Source: Anodontia alba
Taxonomy: Eukaryota > Mollusca > Bivalvia > Lucinida > Lucinidae
Length of the DNA stretch: 64,000 nucleotides
Direction: 5' to 3'
NCBI GenBank assembly: GCA_964016985.1
Contig: OZ024826.1
Location: 68,540,768 to 68,604,767 of the forward strand
The position numbers and the translations under genes are program-made. Shown here one piece after another: positions 11,111 through 23,520 of this stretch; within the stretch, counting starts at the first letter, position 1; each line of letters starts with the position of its first letter. Below the pieces are notes generated by a model. The model had not been told where the DNA came from. It did not search any database and was given only the letters and a program-made list of their open reading frames with translations.

Positions 11111-11807
11111 CATAGAATACAAGAAAACATTGATGCAAAGCATCAATACGCCTGGAAACTAATCTGTCATGCATTACTTAGCTCCCTATAGATCATAGTA
11201 TAGTGAAAAAATGTTATAATTTATGAAAGGTTGTAATTATATAAATTATCGCAATACTCAACGATAAAAACATTATAGATGTTATCAGAGCTATGTAAAA
11301 AAAATCAACTATGATCGTCTGTTTTCTAGCCCGCATACATAATTACATGTCGCCATCCATAGCCTAAGCCGAATATACTATATCTGAAATCATCTGTGTA
11401 GCAGTGTTTCATTCTTTTCTCCACTCATAACGTTTTCTTTCAGCCCAAATCTTTCCATGCTTGAATATCAAATTAAACTGCATTATTAAACCAGCTTATA
11501 ATCCGTTCGATTTGAGAATGCATATTTCCAATCGTAAACAAACAAAAATATCTTTTGTTTCTTCTTCGTAGTATGACGGAAAAAATGAAATGAAAAAATT
11601 CAAACGTGTACGAATATTGACAGCAACAAGCTCATTTCAGGTTGAATGGTCAAATTGGGGCTCCTACGGGAAAACTGCTCATTTCTCTTTTAAATGAGCA
11701 AAACCCACATTGCTACATTCATTCTACACAGTACTTCCCATTTTTTATTTCACTATGTTACCAATAGCACAGTTCTCTGCTGCAAAAGTGTGACTTTGAA
11801 TAATATA
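11111..11807. other. intronic, no feature recognised
   Basis: Mostly unique-looking AT-rich sequence. GATGCAAAGCATC at 11131-11145 is a short palindrome. I see no gene. Confidence 0.35.
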
Positions 11808-11820
11808 AAAAAAAAAAAGT

Positions 11821-11853
<33 letters not shown>

Positions 11854-11870
11854 GGGGGGGGGGGGGGGGA
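11808..11870. repeat. poly-A then about 50-base poly-G tract
   Basis: Twelve A residues are followed by almost uninterrupted G to about 11870 with two T interruptions. The run could form G-quadruplexes on the plus strand. Poly-C or poly-G runs also occur near 168, 4564, 19326 and 21813. Runs of this length are prone to sequencing and assembly error. Confidence 0.8.
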
Positions 11871-11930
11871 GGGAAGATGAATATAACATATAACCCCACT
11901 AAGAACCCCATAAAACTGGAAGAAAACCAA

Positions 11931-12031
11931 TGTTCTCCAAATGCATACACATTTTACAAAAACAACCTCAAATAGATACGATGTTCTCCAAATGCATACA
12001 CATTTTACAAAAACAACCTCAAATAGATAAT
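11931..12031. repeat. 51-bp tandem duplication
   Basis: TGTTCTCCAAATGCATACAC begins at 11931 and again at 11982. The two copies are nearly identical through AACAACCTCAAATAGATA, so the duplication is recent. Confidence 0.9.
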
Positions 12032-13254
12032 CCGGTCCAGCCCGGCGTACACCGATCAAGCCCGGCATAAATAAAGGGAACACAAGTGAGCTCCGATATG
12101 TTTTACTATGAGTATCAACATAACCCCACCCAGCAAGCTCAGGCCTCCTGTCCCTAGCTGCATTTCAGCAAAATACAACCAAGAATCAGAAGCCCAAGTT
12201 CACCGGACAAGGTCATATCTTCACCTATATATCAAACGGTTAAGCCAAGGTCAGCGGACAAGGTCATACCTTAATACTTATTCAAAAAGAAAACAGAATA
12301 CAAGTCTCTAGATCAGCAGATTTTTAGCATAGATGCTGTTGGGTGCCCCCCCCTGGGCCATTTAAAATTGGTGATCCAATGCAGTGAAAGGCCAAAGCAA
12401 ATTTTCACTGCCACACTAAGGAAAATAAAAATAAATATAAAATGGTGAGCTGAACTACATTAAAATACAAGAAAAGTTTTGTTTGCCCAAAAAATTGGAA
12501 CAGACAGGCCTGAGCAGTGTGGATCCCAATCAAATGCTGCAGAAAGCTGCCTCTGATCAGTATCCACACTATTTGCCGATCATCCACAACCTCTCCAGAT
12601 ATTCCAAAAGGCAATGAAAATATACTTGGTTTTTGTTTTGGAAAAATTATGATAACAAGTTATGGTATAGTGCAACAAACTTAAACTGAGACAATTGGTT
12701 TCCGCCAACCGTTGGCCAAACGTCTTCATTGGTTCCTGGTATTAACTACAATCAAATTTTATGTTAAGTAGAAGAGAGTATCGACTGGGTTTATTGACTG
12801 CCTATTATTGGCCTAATATTTATTGACTGCTGATTTGTGTGACTGCTTACTTTTGTGATGTGGGATTTAACGATTTAGCTCAAACAATCCAAACTATACT
12901 ATTTTTTTGTGAAAATAGCTTTGTCGGTTACTGACTGGGGAGCTAGGGTATTTCTGGTACCCCCTCCAGACCCTCATGATTGTTCATCGCAGTTAATCAA
13001 GCGAGACTCTGGTGTAGTGGTTTACCACAATGTATTGTTATTCAGAAATCGATGATTACTGAATTGAGTTCACGGTTTAATGTTGACGTACTAATCTGAA
13101 TATTTAGGTCAAACACAGTAATGTGATGGAGTTTAAAAATAGATTATGTGTAAATATAACCTTGTCCAGTGACCCATGACTTCTTGTTTTAATTAAATAC
13201 ATAGTGTAATACTGCTGGGAACCAGATGCCCCAGGTTATCTGACAAGTCCATAT
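12032..13254. other. intronic, no gene seen
   Basis: A loose repeat of GGACAAGGTCATA occurs at about 12207 and 12257. At 12495-12575 there is a foldback phrase (GTGGATCC...GTATCCACAC) related to 57936-58020. Nothing codes recognisably. Confidence 0.35.
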
Positions 13255-13372
13255 CTGAATATCATATCAGAAACACAGAGCTCTAGAAAGATCAGCTCTA
13301 GATCAGTCAATAGGTATATTTTCAGCATAGCCATGTCACAGGGTCACACCAGAATCTACAGAACCCCAGCAG

Positions 13373-13967
13373 GGACATTTCCTTTCCAATATTTAGCAGA
13401 AAAGAAATTACATAGTATGTTGTTTAAATGAGATCTTTATGTTGAAATTTTTAAAAAAAAAAACAACAAAAAAAACCGACATAAGTTGTTACATGAGATA
13501 TAAGTTGTTTTACTTTCCATTCTGTTTCCTTAGTTTAGTTTTCTGTCTGCTATTTAGCAGAAAAGAAATCAAAATAATAAAAATAAGGAACGGAAATTAA
13601 GACAAAAATTAGACATTTCTTTTTCCATTGTTTAGCAGAAAAGAAATCAAAACAATAAAAACAGAACGGAGATGAAAACAAAAATTAGAAAGGAAATTAA
13701 ACATGATAAGTCATTTAAATGACATATTATGTTGTTTAAATGAGATCTTAAAGTTGAACAAAAGATATAATATATTGTTAAAACGAGACATTATTTTGTT
13801 TTAATTTTCATTCTATTTATTTTTGTTTTAATTTCTGTTCTGTTTTTATTGTTTTAATTTCTTTTCTGTTAAATATCGAAAAGGAAATGTATTATTTTTG
13901 TTTTAATTTCTGTTCTGTTTTTATTGTTTTGATTTCTTTTCTGCTAAATATCGGAAAGGAAATGTCC
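13373..13967. mobile_element. multi-arm foldback element
   Basis: It starts GGACATTTCCTTTCCAATAT and ends with the inverse, ATATCGGAAAGGAAATGTCC. Inside, TTTAGCAGAAAAGAAATCAAA plus AACAATAAAAACAGAACGGA is present twice on the left (about 13553 and 13634) and twice inverted on the right (about 13800-13880 and 13890-13960). It therefore has doubled inverted arms around an AT-rich centre. No ORF is present. It interrupts the 165-bp array. Confidence 0.7.
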
Positions 13968-14411
13968 TTTCCGGTGTTCCATAAGAATCAACCTACTGAG
14001 TCACTCTAATGTGATCCTGTGACAATTTGTCACAAATAGGAGCCCCGACATGTTAACATATAGAGATAATTCATAAACCATAAAGGAAACATAGAGCTCC
14101 AGATCAGTTGGGTAATCAGAGTTTTTGGGTACAGTGCATGCTATGGGATCACACCAGAACCAGCCCACTGATGCATTCTAATGTGAGCCCATAGCATGTT
14201 GTTACCAAATTGGTGCATTGATATGTTTTACAATACCTAGGGGCCAATAAAACACAAGAGAATACAGAGCTCTAGTTCAGACAACTATTCAGATAGGCAT
14301 TTGGCGTTTGGAACAAAAATGCCATGCCGTTAAACCAGGGTCAGACAAATAGGTGATACTGGTAAAAATCCAGGAACTGGCATCACAAGTCTAGGCCAAA
14401 ACCAAGAGGTT

Positions 14412-16339
14412 AAACAAGAGGGCCCAGAGGGACCTAATTCACTCACCTGAGTGTCATTGCCTCTAGTATATTCTAAAAGACTATGGTTTCTCTTCATAGG
14501 ACTATGTATGTTTAAAATTTGTTGAAAATGAATGTTTTCAGATGACAGACTGGAGGTTTAAGAACTGTGTTATACAGGCCTTGGGAGGAATGTGATGGTG
14601 CTTAGCACAGATAAAAGTATGTTGGCTTGTACAGTATTGTAGGCCTAGGGGAATGGGGGGCGAGTGCTTGACAGAAGCAAGATCCCATGGTGCCTTAGTT
14701 TTTTTTCTGTTATTTTTAGCTCTGGCGGCCATCTTGTTCAGCAGAGCAGGTTTGAGCAATTTTGGTTGAGGATCACCCAAGGAACGTTCTTGTGAAATTA
14801 TTGAAAAATCTCTTTTAAGTCTTTTAAAGCAAAAGTTGCAATGTATGCATGTTAACTTTTATGGAAAATCAGCACCTCTTATGGCGTTTGAAGGCCTGAT
14901 GAACAGATGGATGAATGAATAAACAAACAAAGGGAGGGGAATTTGGATATTTTGGATTGATATCTAACATCATACCAAATATTAACTAAATCCATCATTT
15001 TGTTAGAAAAATATGAGCTCTTAAAATATTTTAACATAAAAGTTAAAACACAAAAACTCAAAGGGTGTTTGGTAAACCTTAAAGTCATGGGCATGGCTAA
15101 TGATAATCTATGGCATTTTTCTTATTTCTGCTTCAATACTTAGAATTGCGGCCATCTTGGATTTCCGATCTAAACCATTTTAGCTATTTTTGATCTACAA
15201 ATCACCCCAACGCTTTCTACCAAGTTTCGAGTCAATTGGCCTTTTGCTTCAGGAGAAGCAGCGAAAAATAGATTTTCAAGATGGCCACCATGGCGGCCAT
15301 CTTGGATGTCCACTAGGGACGATTTTAGCTATTTTTGATCTTAAGTCACCCTGATGCTTCCTACCAAGTTTCAAGTCATATTATAAGCCTTTCGGTTTAG
15401 GAGAAGAAGCGAAATATAGATTGGATTTCCAATCAGAAAGACTTTAGCTATTTTTGACCTATAAGTCACCCTGATGCTTCCTACCAAGTTTCAGTCAATT
15501 GGCTTTCAGTTTAGGAGAAGAAGCAAAAAATAGATTTTCAAGATGGCTGCCATGGCTGCCATCTTGGATTTCCAATCAGAATGATTTTAGCTATTTTTTA
15601 TCTACAAGTCACTCTAATACTTCCTACCAAGTTTTGAGTCGATTGGCCCTTCAGTTCAGGAGAAGAAGTGAAAAATAGATTTTTAAGATGGCTGCCATCT
15701 TGGATTTCAGATAGGGCCGATTTTAGCTATTTTTGATCTATAAGTCACCCCGATGCTTCCTATCAAGTTTAAAGTCAATAAACCTTTCGGTCCAGAAGAA
15801 GCGAAAAATAGATTTTCAAAATGGCCGCCATGGCGGCCTTCTTGGATTTCTGATCAGAATGATTTTAGCTATTTTTGATCTATAAGTCACCCCACTGCTT
15901 CCTACCAAGTTTCAAGTCAACTGGCTTTTGGGTTTAGGAGAAGAAGCGAAAAATAGATTTTCAAGATGGCGGCCCTTGCGGCCATCTTGGATTTCCTATC
16001 AGAACAGTTTTAGCTATTTTTGATCTACAAGTCACCCCTATACCTCCTACCAAGTTTTGAGTCAATTGGCCTATGGGTTCAGAAAAAGAAGTGAAAAACT
16101 TCAAGATGGCGGCCATTGCGGTCATCTTGGATTTCCGATTGGAACGATTTTAGCTATTTTTGATCTACAAGTCACCCCGATGCTTCTTACCAAGTATCAA
16201 GTCAACTGGCCCAGGGGTGTTGGAGGAGTAGGCTTTTAAAGCAATTCTTGATGCCGCACGACGGATGCCGCACAATGGATGACGGACATTGACTGACCAC
16301 AATAGCTCACCATGAGCACTTTGAGCTCAGTTGAGCTAA
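14412..16339 (+). mobile_element. tandem-repeat element B1
   Basis: The left end AAACAAGAGGGCCCAGAGGG is followed by ACTCACCTGAGTG. A unique part (14460-15130) leads into about eight units of roughly 145 bp, each with TTTTAGCTATTTTTGATCTA, CCTACCAAGTTTCAAGTCAA, TTCAGGAGAAGAAGCGAAAA and CAAGATGGCGGCCATCTTGG. The right end is CACAATAGCTCACCATGAGC with its hairpin partner CTCAGTTGAGCTAA. It has the same architecture as element A with different internal repeats. No ORF worth naming. Confidence 0.7.
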
Positions 16340-19300
16340 TAAAAAAGAGGGCCAAGATGGCCCTGTATCAGTCACCTGTTTATCAGACAAGTTTGAGTCA
16401 ACTGGCCTTTTGGTTCAAGAGAAGAAGTTCAAAATAGATTTTCAATATGGTGGCCATCTTAGATTTCCCATCAGAACGGTTTAAGCTTCTTTTGACCTCG
16501 ATACACCCAATGAAGTTTCTAGTCAATTGAACTTCTTCTCCTTTTGGCTCAGGAGAAAAAGTTCAAAATAGATTTTCAATATAGCTGCTAGGACGACAAT
16601 CTTGGTTTTTCGATCAGAATGATTTTAGCTATTTTTAATCTACAAGTCACCCTGATACTTCCTATCAAGTTTTGAGTCAATGGGCCTTTCTATTCAGGAG
16701 AAGAAGTTCAAAATAGATTTTCAAGATGGCAACTGTGGCGGTCATCTTGTTTTTCTGATTAGAACAGTTTTAGCTATTTTGATCTAAGTCACCCTGATGC
16801 TTTCTACCAAGTTTTGAGTCAATTGGACTTTGGGTTAAAGAGAAGAAGCGCAAAATAGACTGCCAAGATTGCGGCCATGGAGCCCATCTTGGATTTATGA
16901 TTGGAATGATTTTAGCTATTTTTTATCCACAAGTCACCCTGATGCTTCCTACCAAGTTTCCAGTCAATTAGCCTTTTGGTTCAGGAGAAGAAGCGAAAAA
17001 TAGATTTTCAAGATTGCCGCCATGGTGGCCATATTGGATATCCAATCAGAAAATTTTAGCTATATTTGATCTACAAGTCAACCCGATGCTTCGTACCAAG
17101 TTTCAAGTCAGTTGGCTTTTCGGTTCAGGAGAAGCAGAGAGAAACAGATTTTCAAGATGGTTGCCATCTCTGATTTCCTATCGGAATGATTTTAGCTATT
17201 TTTGATCCACAAGTCACCCTGATGCTTCCTACCAAGGACTTTTAAGTCAATTGGCCTAATGGTTCAGGAGAAGAAGCGAAAAATAGATTTTTAAGATGGC
17301 CACCATCTTGGATTTCCGATTGGAATAAGTTAAGCTTTTTTTGATCAACAAGTCACCTGGACGCTTCCTACCAAGTTTCAAGTCAATTAGCCTTTTGGTT
17401 CAGGCAAAAACTAAATTTTCAAGATGGTGGCCATGGCGACCACCTTGGATTTCCAATCGTTAACGATTTAACTATTTTTGATCTACAAGTCACCCTGATA
17501 CATCCTACCAAGTTTCAAGCCAATTGGCCTATCAGTTCAGGAGAAGAAACAAAAAAAAATGATTTTCAAGATCTTGGATTTCGGATCAGAACAATTTTAG
17601 TAATTTTTGAAGTCTGCAAGTCGCCCTCCTGCTTCCTACCAAGTTTCAAGTCAGTTGGCCTTTCAGTTCGAGAGAAGAAGCAAACAATAGATTTTCAAGA
17701 TGGCCACAATAGCAGCCATCTTGGATTTCCAATCGGAAGGATTTTAGCTATTTTTGATCTACAAGCACCCTGAAACTTCCTATCAAGTTTCAACTGACCC
17801 CCACATACTCCCCACACCCCCACCCCCAGTTCAGGAAAAGAAGCAAAAAATAGATTTTCAATATGGCCACCATCTTGGATTTTCAATCGGAACAATTTTA
17901 GCTATTTTTGATCTACAAGGCACCCAGATCCTTCCTACCCAGTTTCGAGTTAATTGGCCTTTGGGTTCAGGACAATAAGTGAAAAATAGACTTTCAAGAT
18001 GGCAAACATGGCAGCCATCTTGGATTACCTATTGGAAAGATTTTAGTTATATTTGATCTACAAGTCACCCTACCAAGTTTCGAGTCAACTGGCCTTTTGG
18101 TTCAGGAGAAAAAGTTCAAAAATAGATTTTCAACATGGCTGCTAGGACCACAATCTTGGATTTCCAATCAGAATGATTTTAGCTATTTTTAATCGACAAG
18201 TCACCCCAATACTTCCTATTAAGTTTCGAGTCCATAGGCCTTTCTAGTGAAAAATACAAGATTGTAGCAGCCATCTTGTATTTCCGATTGGAAACTTTTA
18301 TAGCTATTTTTGATCCACAAGTCACCCTGATGCTTTCTACCATGTTTTGAGTCAGTTGGCCTTTCGGTTCTTGAGAAGAGGCACAAAATAGATTTCCAAG
18401 ATTGAAGCCATGGCGGCCATCTTTGATTTCAGGTTGGAATGATTTTAGCTATTTTTTGTCCATAACTCTCCTTGGTGCTTCCTACCAAGTTTCCAGTCAA
18501 TTAACCTTTCGGTTCAGGAGAAGAAGTGAAAAATAGATTTTCAAGATGGCAGCCATGGCGACCAACTTGGATATCCAATCAGAAAATTTTAACTATATTT
18601 GATCTACAAGTCACCCTGATGCTTCCTACCCAGTTTCAAGTCAGTTGGCCTTTCGGTTCAGGAGAAGACGTAAAAAAAAATAAATTTTCAAGATTGCGGC
18701 CATCGCGGCCATTTAGCTATTGTTGATCTTCAAGTCACCCCTATGCTTTCTACCAACTTTCAAGTCAACTGGCCTATCAGTTCCGGAGAAGAAGCGAAAA
18801 ATAGATGTTTAAGATGGATCATCTTGGATTCTTTTTTTTTGATCAACAAGTCACCCCGATGCTTCCTACCAAGTTTCAAGTCAGTTAGCCTTTCTGTTCA
18901 GGAGAAGAAGCGAAAAATAGATTTTCAAGACGGCGGCCATAGCGACCATCTTGGATTTCCAAACTGAATGATTTTAGCTATTTTGGATCTACAAGTTATA
19001 CTGATGCTTCTAACGAAGTTTCAAGTCAATTGGCTTTTTGGTTCAGTAGAAGAAGCGAAAAATAGATTTTCAAGATGACGGCCATTGCAGCCATCTTGGA
19101 TTTCAGATCAGAACAATTTTAGTAATTTTTGATCTACAAGTCACACTGATGCTTCCTACCAAGGGTCAAGTCAATTGGCCTTTCGGTTCGGGAGAAGAAG
19201 CGAAAAATAGATTTTCAAGATGGCCACCATGGCAGCCATCTTGGATTTCTGATCGGAAAGATTTTAGCTATTTTTCATCTACAAGCACCCTGACACTTCC

Positions 19301-19992
19301 TGCCAAGTTTGAAGTGTATTGCTCCCCCCGACCCCCCCCCCCCCACACACACACACACACACACACCCCACACCCCCCTCCCCTCCCCCCTACCACCAGG
19401 AGAAGAAGTGAAAAATAGATTTTCAACATGGCTGCTTGGGCGACCATCTTGAAATTCCGATCAGAATGATTTTAGCTATTTTTTATCTACAAGTCACCCT
19501 GATGCTTTCTACCAAGTTTTGAAATTGGCCTTTCGGTTCACGAGAAGAAGTGCAAAACAGATTTTCAAGATTGCGGCCATGGGGGCCATCTTTGATTTCA
19601 GATTGGAATTATTTTAGCTATTTTTTATCCATAAGTCACCCTGATGCTTCCTACCATATTTGCAGTCAATTAACCTTTCGGTTCAGGAGAAGACGCGAAA
19701 AACAGATTTTCAAGATGGTGGCCATGGCGGCCAATTTGGAAATCCAATCAGAAAATTTTAACTATATTTGATCTACAAGTCGCCCCGATGCATCCTACCC
19801 AGTTTCAAGTCAGTTGGCCTTTCGGTTCAGAGAAAACGTAAAAAAAAAAAAAAAATCAAGATTGCGGCCATGGCAGCCATCTCCTATTTCCTATTGGAAT
19901 GATTTTAGCTATTTTTGATCTACAAGTCACCCCGATGCTTTCTACAAACTTTCAAGTCAATTGGCCTATCAGTTCAGGACAAGAAGCATAAA

Positions 19993-20243
19993 AGGTAAGA
20001 GAAAAGTCCAGGGAGTGACACAATCACAAACTGCAGCCCTTCCCAGACACCAAGAGGAAGACAAAACCAAACAAGCGCAAATCGAACAAATGTACAAAAA
20101 GCACTAAGATTAGCTCTCTCTTCCCCAAGCAAGGTAGTCACAATGCTAAAAGGACTGAAAAACAAAATAATACAAGGTAAAACATAAAACAAATCACCTT
20201 GTAGAATAAACCACAAAGCAGCAAAGAGTAAGACTAACACTGG
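19993..20243 (-). mobile_element. retroelement 3'-tail fragment, inverted
   Basis: On the minus strand this matches the tail at 29975-30247: a hydrophobic frame of the type LVLLFxALWFILxGDL and the shared phrase AGTCCAGGGAGTG. It sits cleanly inside a B2 unit, between AAGAAGCATAAAA and the continuing AAATCAGATTTTTAAG. It carries no reverse transcriptase motif. Confidence 0.65.
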
Positions 20244-20913
20244 GAAAATCAGATTTTTAAGGTGGTGGCCATCTTGGATTCCTGATCGGAACGATTTATG
20301 CTTTTTTTGATCAACAAGTCACCCCGATACTTCCTACCAAGTTTCAAGTCAATTAGCCTTTTGGTTTAGGAGAAGAAGCAAAAAATAAATTTTCAAGATG
20401 GCAGCCACAGCGACCATTTTGGATTTCCAAACTAAATGATTTTAGCTATTTTTAATCTACAAGTTACCCTGATGCTTCCTACCAAGTTTCAAGTCAACTG
20501 GCCTTTCGGTTCAGGAGAAGAAGCGAAAAATAGATTTTCAAGATGGCAGCCATTGCGGCCATCTTGGATTTCAGATCAGATCAATTTTAGTAATTTTTGA
20601 TCAATTGGCCTTTCAGTTCGGGAGAAGGAGGGAAAAATTGATTTTCAAGATGGCAACAATGGCAGCCACATTGGATTTCCAATCGGAAAGATTTTAGCTG
20701 TTTTTGATCTACAAGCACCCTGACATTTCCTACCAAGTTTCAAGTCAATTGCCACCCCGCTCGCTCTCTCTCCCCTCTCCCCCAACCCCCCCCACCCCCA
20801 CACACCCATCCCAGTGCTAGGGCGACCATCTTGAATTTCTGATCAAAATGATTTTAGCTATTTTTAATTGACAAGTCACCCCGATACTTCCTATTAAGTT
20901 TTGAGCTAATTCT

Positions 20914-21484
20914 TCTGATACCAAAGCCACATTTTTGGATTTACATTTATCTATTGTAGATGGGTTTGTTTCCTGCAAAATTTATGATAAATGCGATGAT
21001 TTTGATTTTGAGATTGTAAGTTTTCCTTTCTTGGATGGTGATGTTCCTCGTGCGGCATCCTACCGTTTATATTTCACAATTAATTCGATTTGCCAGAGTG
21101 TCTAGTCATGTTACTGACTTCAACACTAGTAATAAATTGCTAACTGCTAAACTTCTTAATCAGGGTTATCGGTATCATAAACTACGTAAAGCCTTTTCTA
21201 AGTTTTATAGACGTCATTCTGATTTAGTTTCTAAATTCAATATTGGACTTAAATCTCTTCTGCAACAAGGCCTATCGGAACCCGAATTTTATGGTGACTT
21301 AGTATATAAATTCAGAAAAATAGATGCTTGCAATGACTTTAGAACCCAATTTCGTAAAATCATTCTTCGATATAAAAAGATTGGGTACAAAATAAATGTT
21401 ATACAACAGACTGCATGCATGGTTGTTAACCCAATCACGGTTAATCACTTTGCTTCCCTCTTTAATTGCATGCCGGCGGGTTAG
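20914..21484 (+). pseudogene. reverse transcriptase C-terminal part, frameshifted
   Basis: This is the C-terminal region that follows the RT core in a retroelement family I know to be abundant in bivalves. The motifs are FLDLHLS, IYDK, DFDFEIVSFPFLDGDVPR, then LIRFARVSS, RKAFSKFYRRH and SEPEFYGDLVYKFRKI. A frameshift at about 21063 separates the FLDGDVPR part from the VYISQLIRFAR part. The catalytic palm is absent, so this is a 5'-truncated copy. It lies inside array B2. I cannot assign the LINE clade. Confidence 0.7.
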
Positions 21485-22118
21485 GCCTCAGATTCCTCAG
21501 ATTCTATGATGGTTCCAGCGTAAAGGCTTACTTGAAATTTAAATTTGGGTAATGTTGGTTGGTACTTGATGCTCTATCTTTGGTCGGGCCCATCGGAGTC
21601 TTCCTGTTGGTTTTCTTTTGCTCTAGCATCATGCTTCATGCTGTCGAGTCCTCATCGTTGTTTCATCTCTGTAATTTGTTGATTTTTTGTGTTCTCGGAG
21701 ATGTAGCACTGATGAGTTAGGAAGCCTTCATGCGGACTGAACAAATTATGTGTCTAAACCACGGCAGAAGTAAGGGCGAGGATTGTGGCCACGTAAAATC
21801 GATTTAAGCCTCCCCCCCCCCCCCCCCCCCCCCCCGCTGAAATACTTTTCATTGACTGTTCCAAGGCGGTTCTTCTGTCATGGTTTATTTTTGTTATAGT
21901 TTGTCTTTGAATGTGTGTGTCGCTTACATCTTTTTGTTTTGGATAGCCATTTGGCCACTTTGTGGGAAAGTAACTGTCCGTTTGGCTTTCTGCTAGTGAT
22001 GTTTCCATTAGGGTCCAGTTATTTCGTGTTTGTGTGTCTTTCCCTTTGATGTCTCTGATGGGAGGTGTGGGATAATTGTATCGATTCCTGATCATTGCCT
22101 TCCTTTCTATTTTCCATA
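21485..22118 (+). mobile_element. retroelement 3' tail with poly-C run
   Basis: This resembles the downstream part of the 29139 copy in order and in phrases such as GATGAGTTAGGAAGCCTTCATGCGGAC. A pure C run of about 24 lies at 21812-21836. The tail ends where the interrupted B2 unit resumes at AGGCCTTTCTATTCAGGAG. Confidence 0.5.
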
Positions 22119-22945
22119 GGCCTTTCTATTCAGGAGAAGAAGTGGAAAATAGATTTTCAAGACGGCAATTCTGGTGGCCATCTTGTATTTCCAATTGGAA
22201 ACTTTTAGCTATTTTTGATATACAAGTCACCCTGATGCTTTCTACCAAGTTTTTAGTCAACTGGCATTTCGGTTCATGAGAAGCAGCGAAAAATAGATTT
22301 CCAAGATTGCAGCCATGGAGGCCATCTTTGATTTCAGATTGAAATGATTTTAGCTAGTTTTTATCCATATGTCACCCTGATACTTCCTACCAAGTTTCAA
22401 GTCAATTGCCCCCCTCCCCCACACTCCCCAGTTCAGGAGAAGAAGTTAAAAATAGATTTTCAAGATGGCTGCCATGGCAGCCATCTTGGAGTTCTAATCG
22501 GAACAATTTAAGCTACTTTTAATCTACAAGTCACCTAGATGCTTCCTACCCAGTTTCCAGTTAAATTGCCTTTCAGTTCAGGAAAAGAAGTGAAAAACAG
22601 ATTTTCAAGATAGCCAACTTGGCGGCCATCTTGGATTTCGGATCAGAATGATTTTAGCTATATTTGATCTACAAGTCACCCCAAATCTTCCTACCAAGTT
22701 TCGAGTCAGTTGGCCTTTAGGTTCAGGAGAAGAAGTGAAACGATTTTAGATACTTTTTATCTACCAGTCTCCCCTGAATGCTTCCTACTAAGTTTCGAGT
22801 CAATTGGCCTTTCGGTTCAGGAGAAGAAGCGAAAAATAGATTTTCAAGATGGCCACCATGGCAGCCATCTTGGATTTCAACTCTGAACGATTTTAGGTTT
22901 TTTTTTTATCTACAAGTCACCCCGATGCTTCCTACCAGGTTTAAA

Positions 22946-23362
22946 TGCTATATAAGATATCTAAATTGACATATAAGATATCTAATATGCTGTTTAAGAT
23001 ATCTGATATGCTATATATCTCATATAGGATACAAGATATCTTATTTACTAAAGTACATATCTCATTTATTCAATCAAATAAGATATCTCATTTAGTATAT
23101 CAGATATCTTATTTAGTACATTAGATATCTATATTAATAAATAAGATATCTTATTTAACAAATAAGATATCTTATATGGTAAATTAGATATCTTATATGC
23201 GAAATTAAATAAGATATATTATATCAGATATCTTATATAGGATATAAGATATCTAATATAGGATATAAGATATCTGAATTATTATATCAGATGTCTTATA
23301 TCCTATATTAGATATCTTATATACTATATAAGATATCTGATATAATTTATAAGATATCTATT
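22946..23362. repeat. AGATATCT palindromic satellite
   Basis: Some two dozen copies of AGATATCT or AAGATATCTTAT, spaced mostly 15-25 bases apart and linked by TATA-type spacers. The core is self-complementary, so the tract can extrude many hairpins. It lies exactly where the B2 array stops. Confidence 0.85.
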
Positions 23363-23520
23363 TTGCTTAATAAATAGTAAAACGGTTTGCCATAAAAATT
23401 AGTAAAATGCCTACTTGTCTACTATATGTCTAGTAAGAATCCAGTACATTTATCCTATGTATCCTATCTTTGAAAAAAGTTCTCTGATAACTGAATCATT
23501 TTTTTTTTACTTGTGCACTC

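Larger units (their letters stand above)
16341..22945 (+). mobile_element. tandem-repeat element B2, long array with insertions
   Basis: A second left end (AAAAAAGAGGGCCAAGATGGCCC) starts two bases after B1 ends, so B1 and B2 are head to tail. The array continues with the same roughly 145-bp unit to about 22945. It is interrupted at about 19993-20243 and 20905-22118 by retroelement pieces and contains C-rich and CA-rich expansions near 17797, 19326 and 20756. No hairpin right end is seen; the array passes into the AGATATCT satellite. Confidence 0.7.

Noticed and set aside
11694..12083. Frames with long poly-Gly or poly-Pro
   Set aside because: Direct translation of the poly-G run; not a collagen-like or mucin-like gene.
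15130..22945. Many short frames with MLPTKF-VNWPFGSGEEAKNRFSRW-like peptides
   Set aside because: They are the same tandem unit translated again and again; the frame drifts between units and there is no continuous coding sequence.
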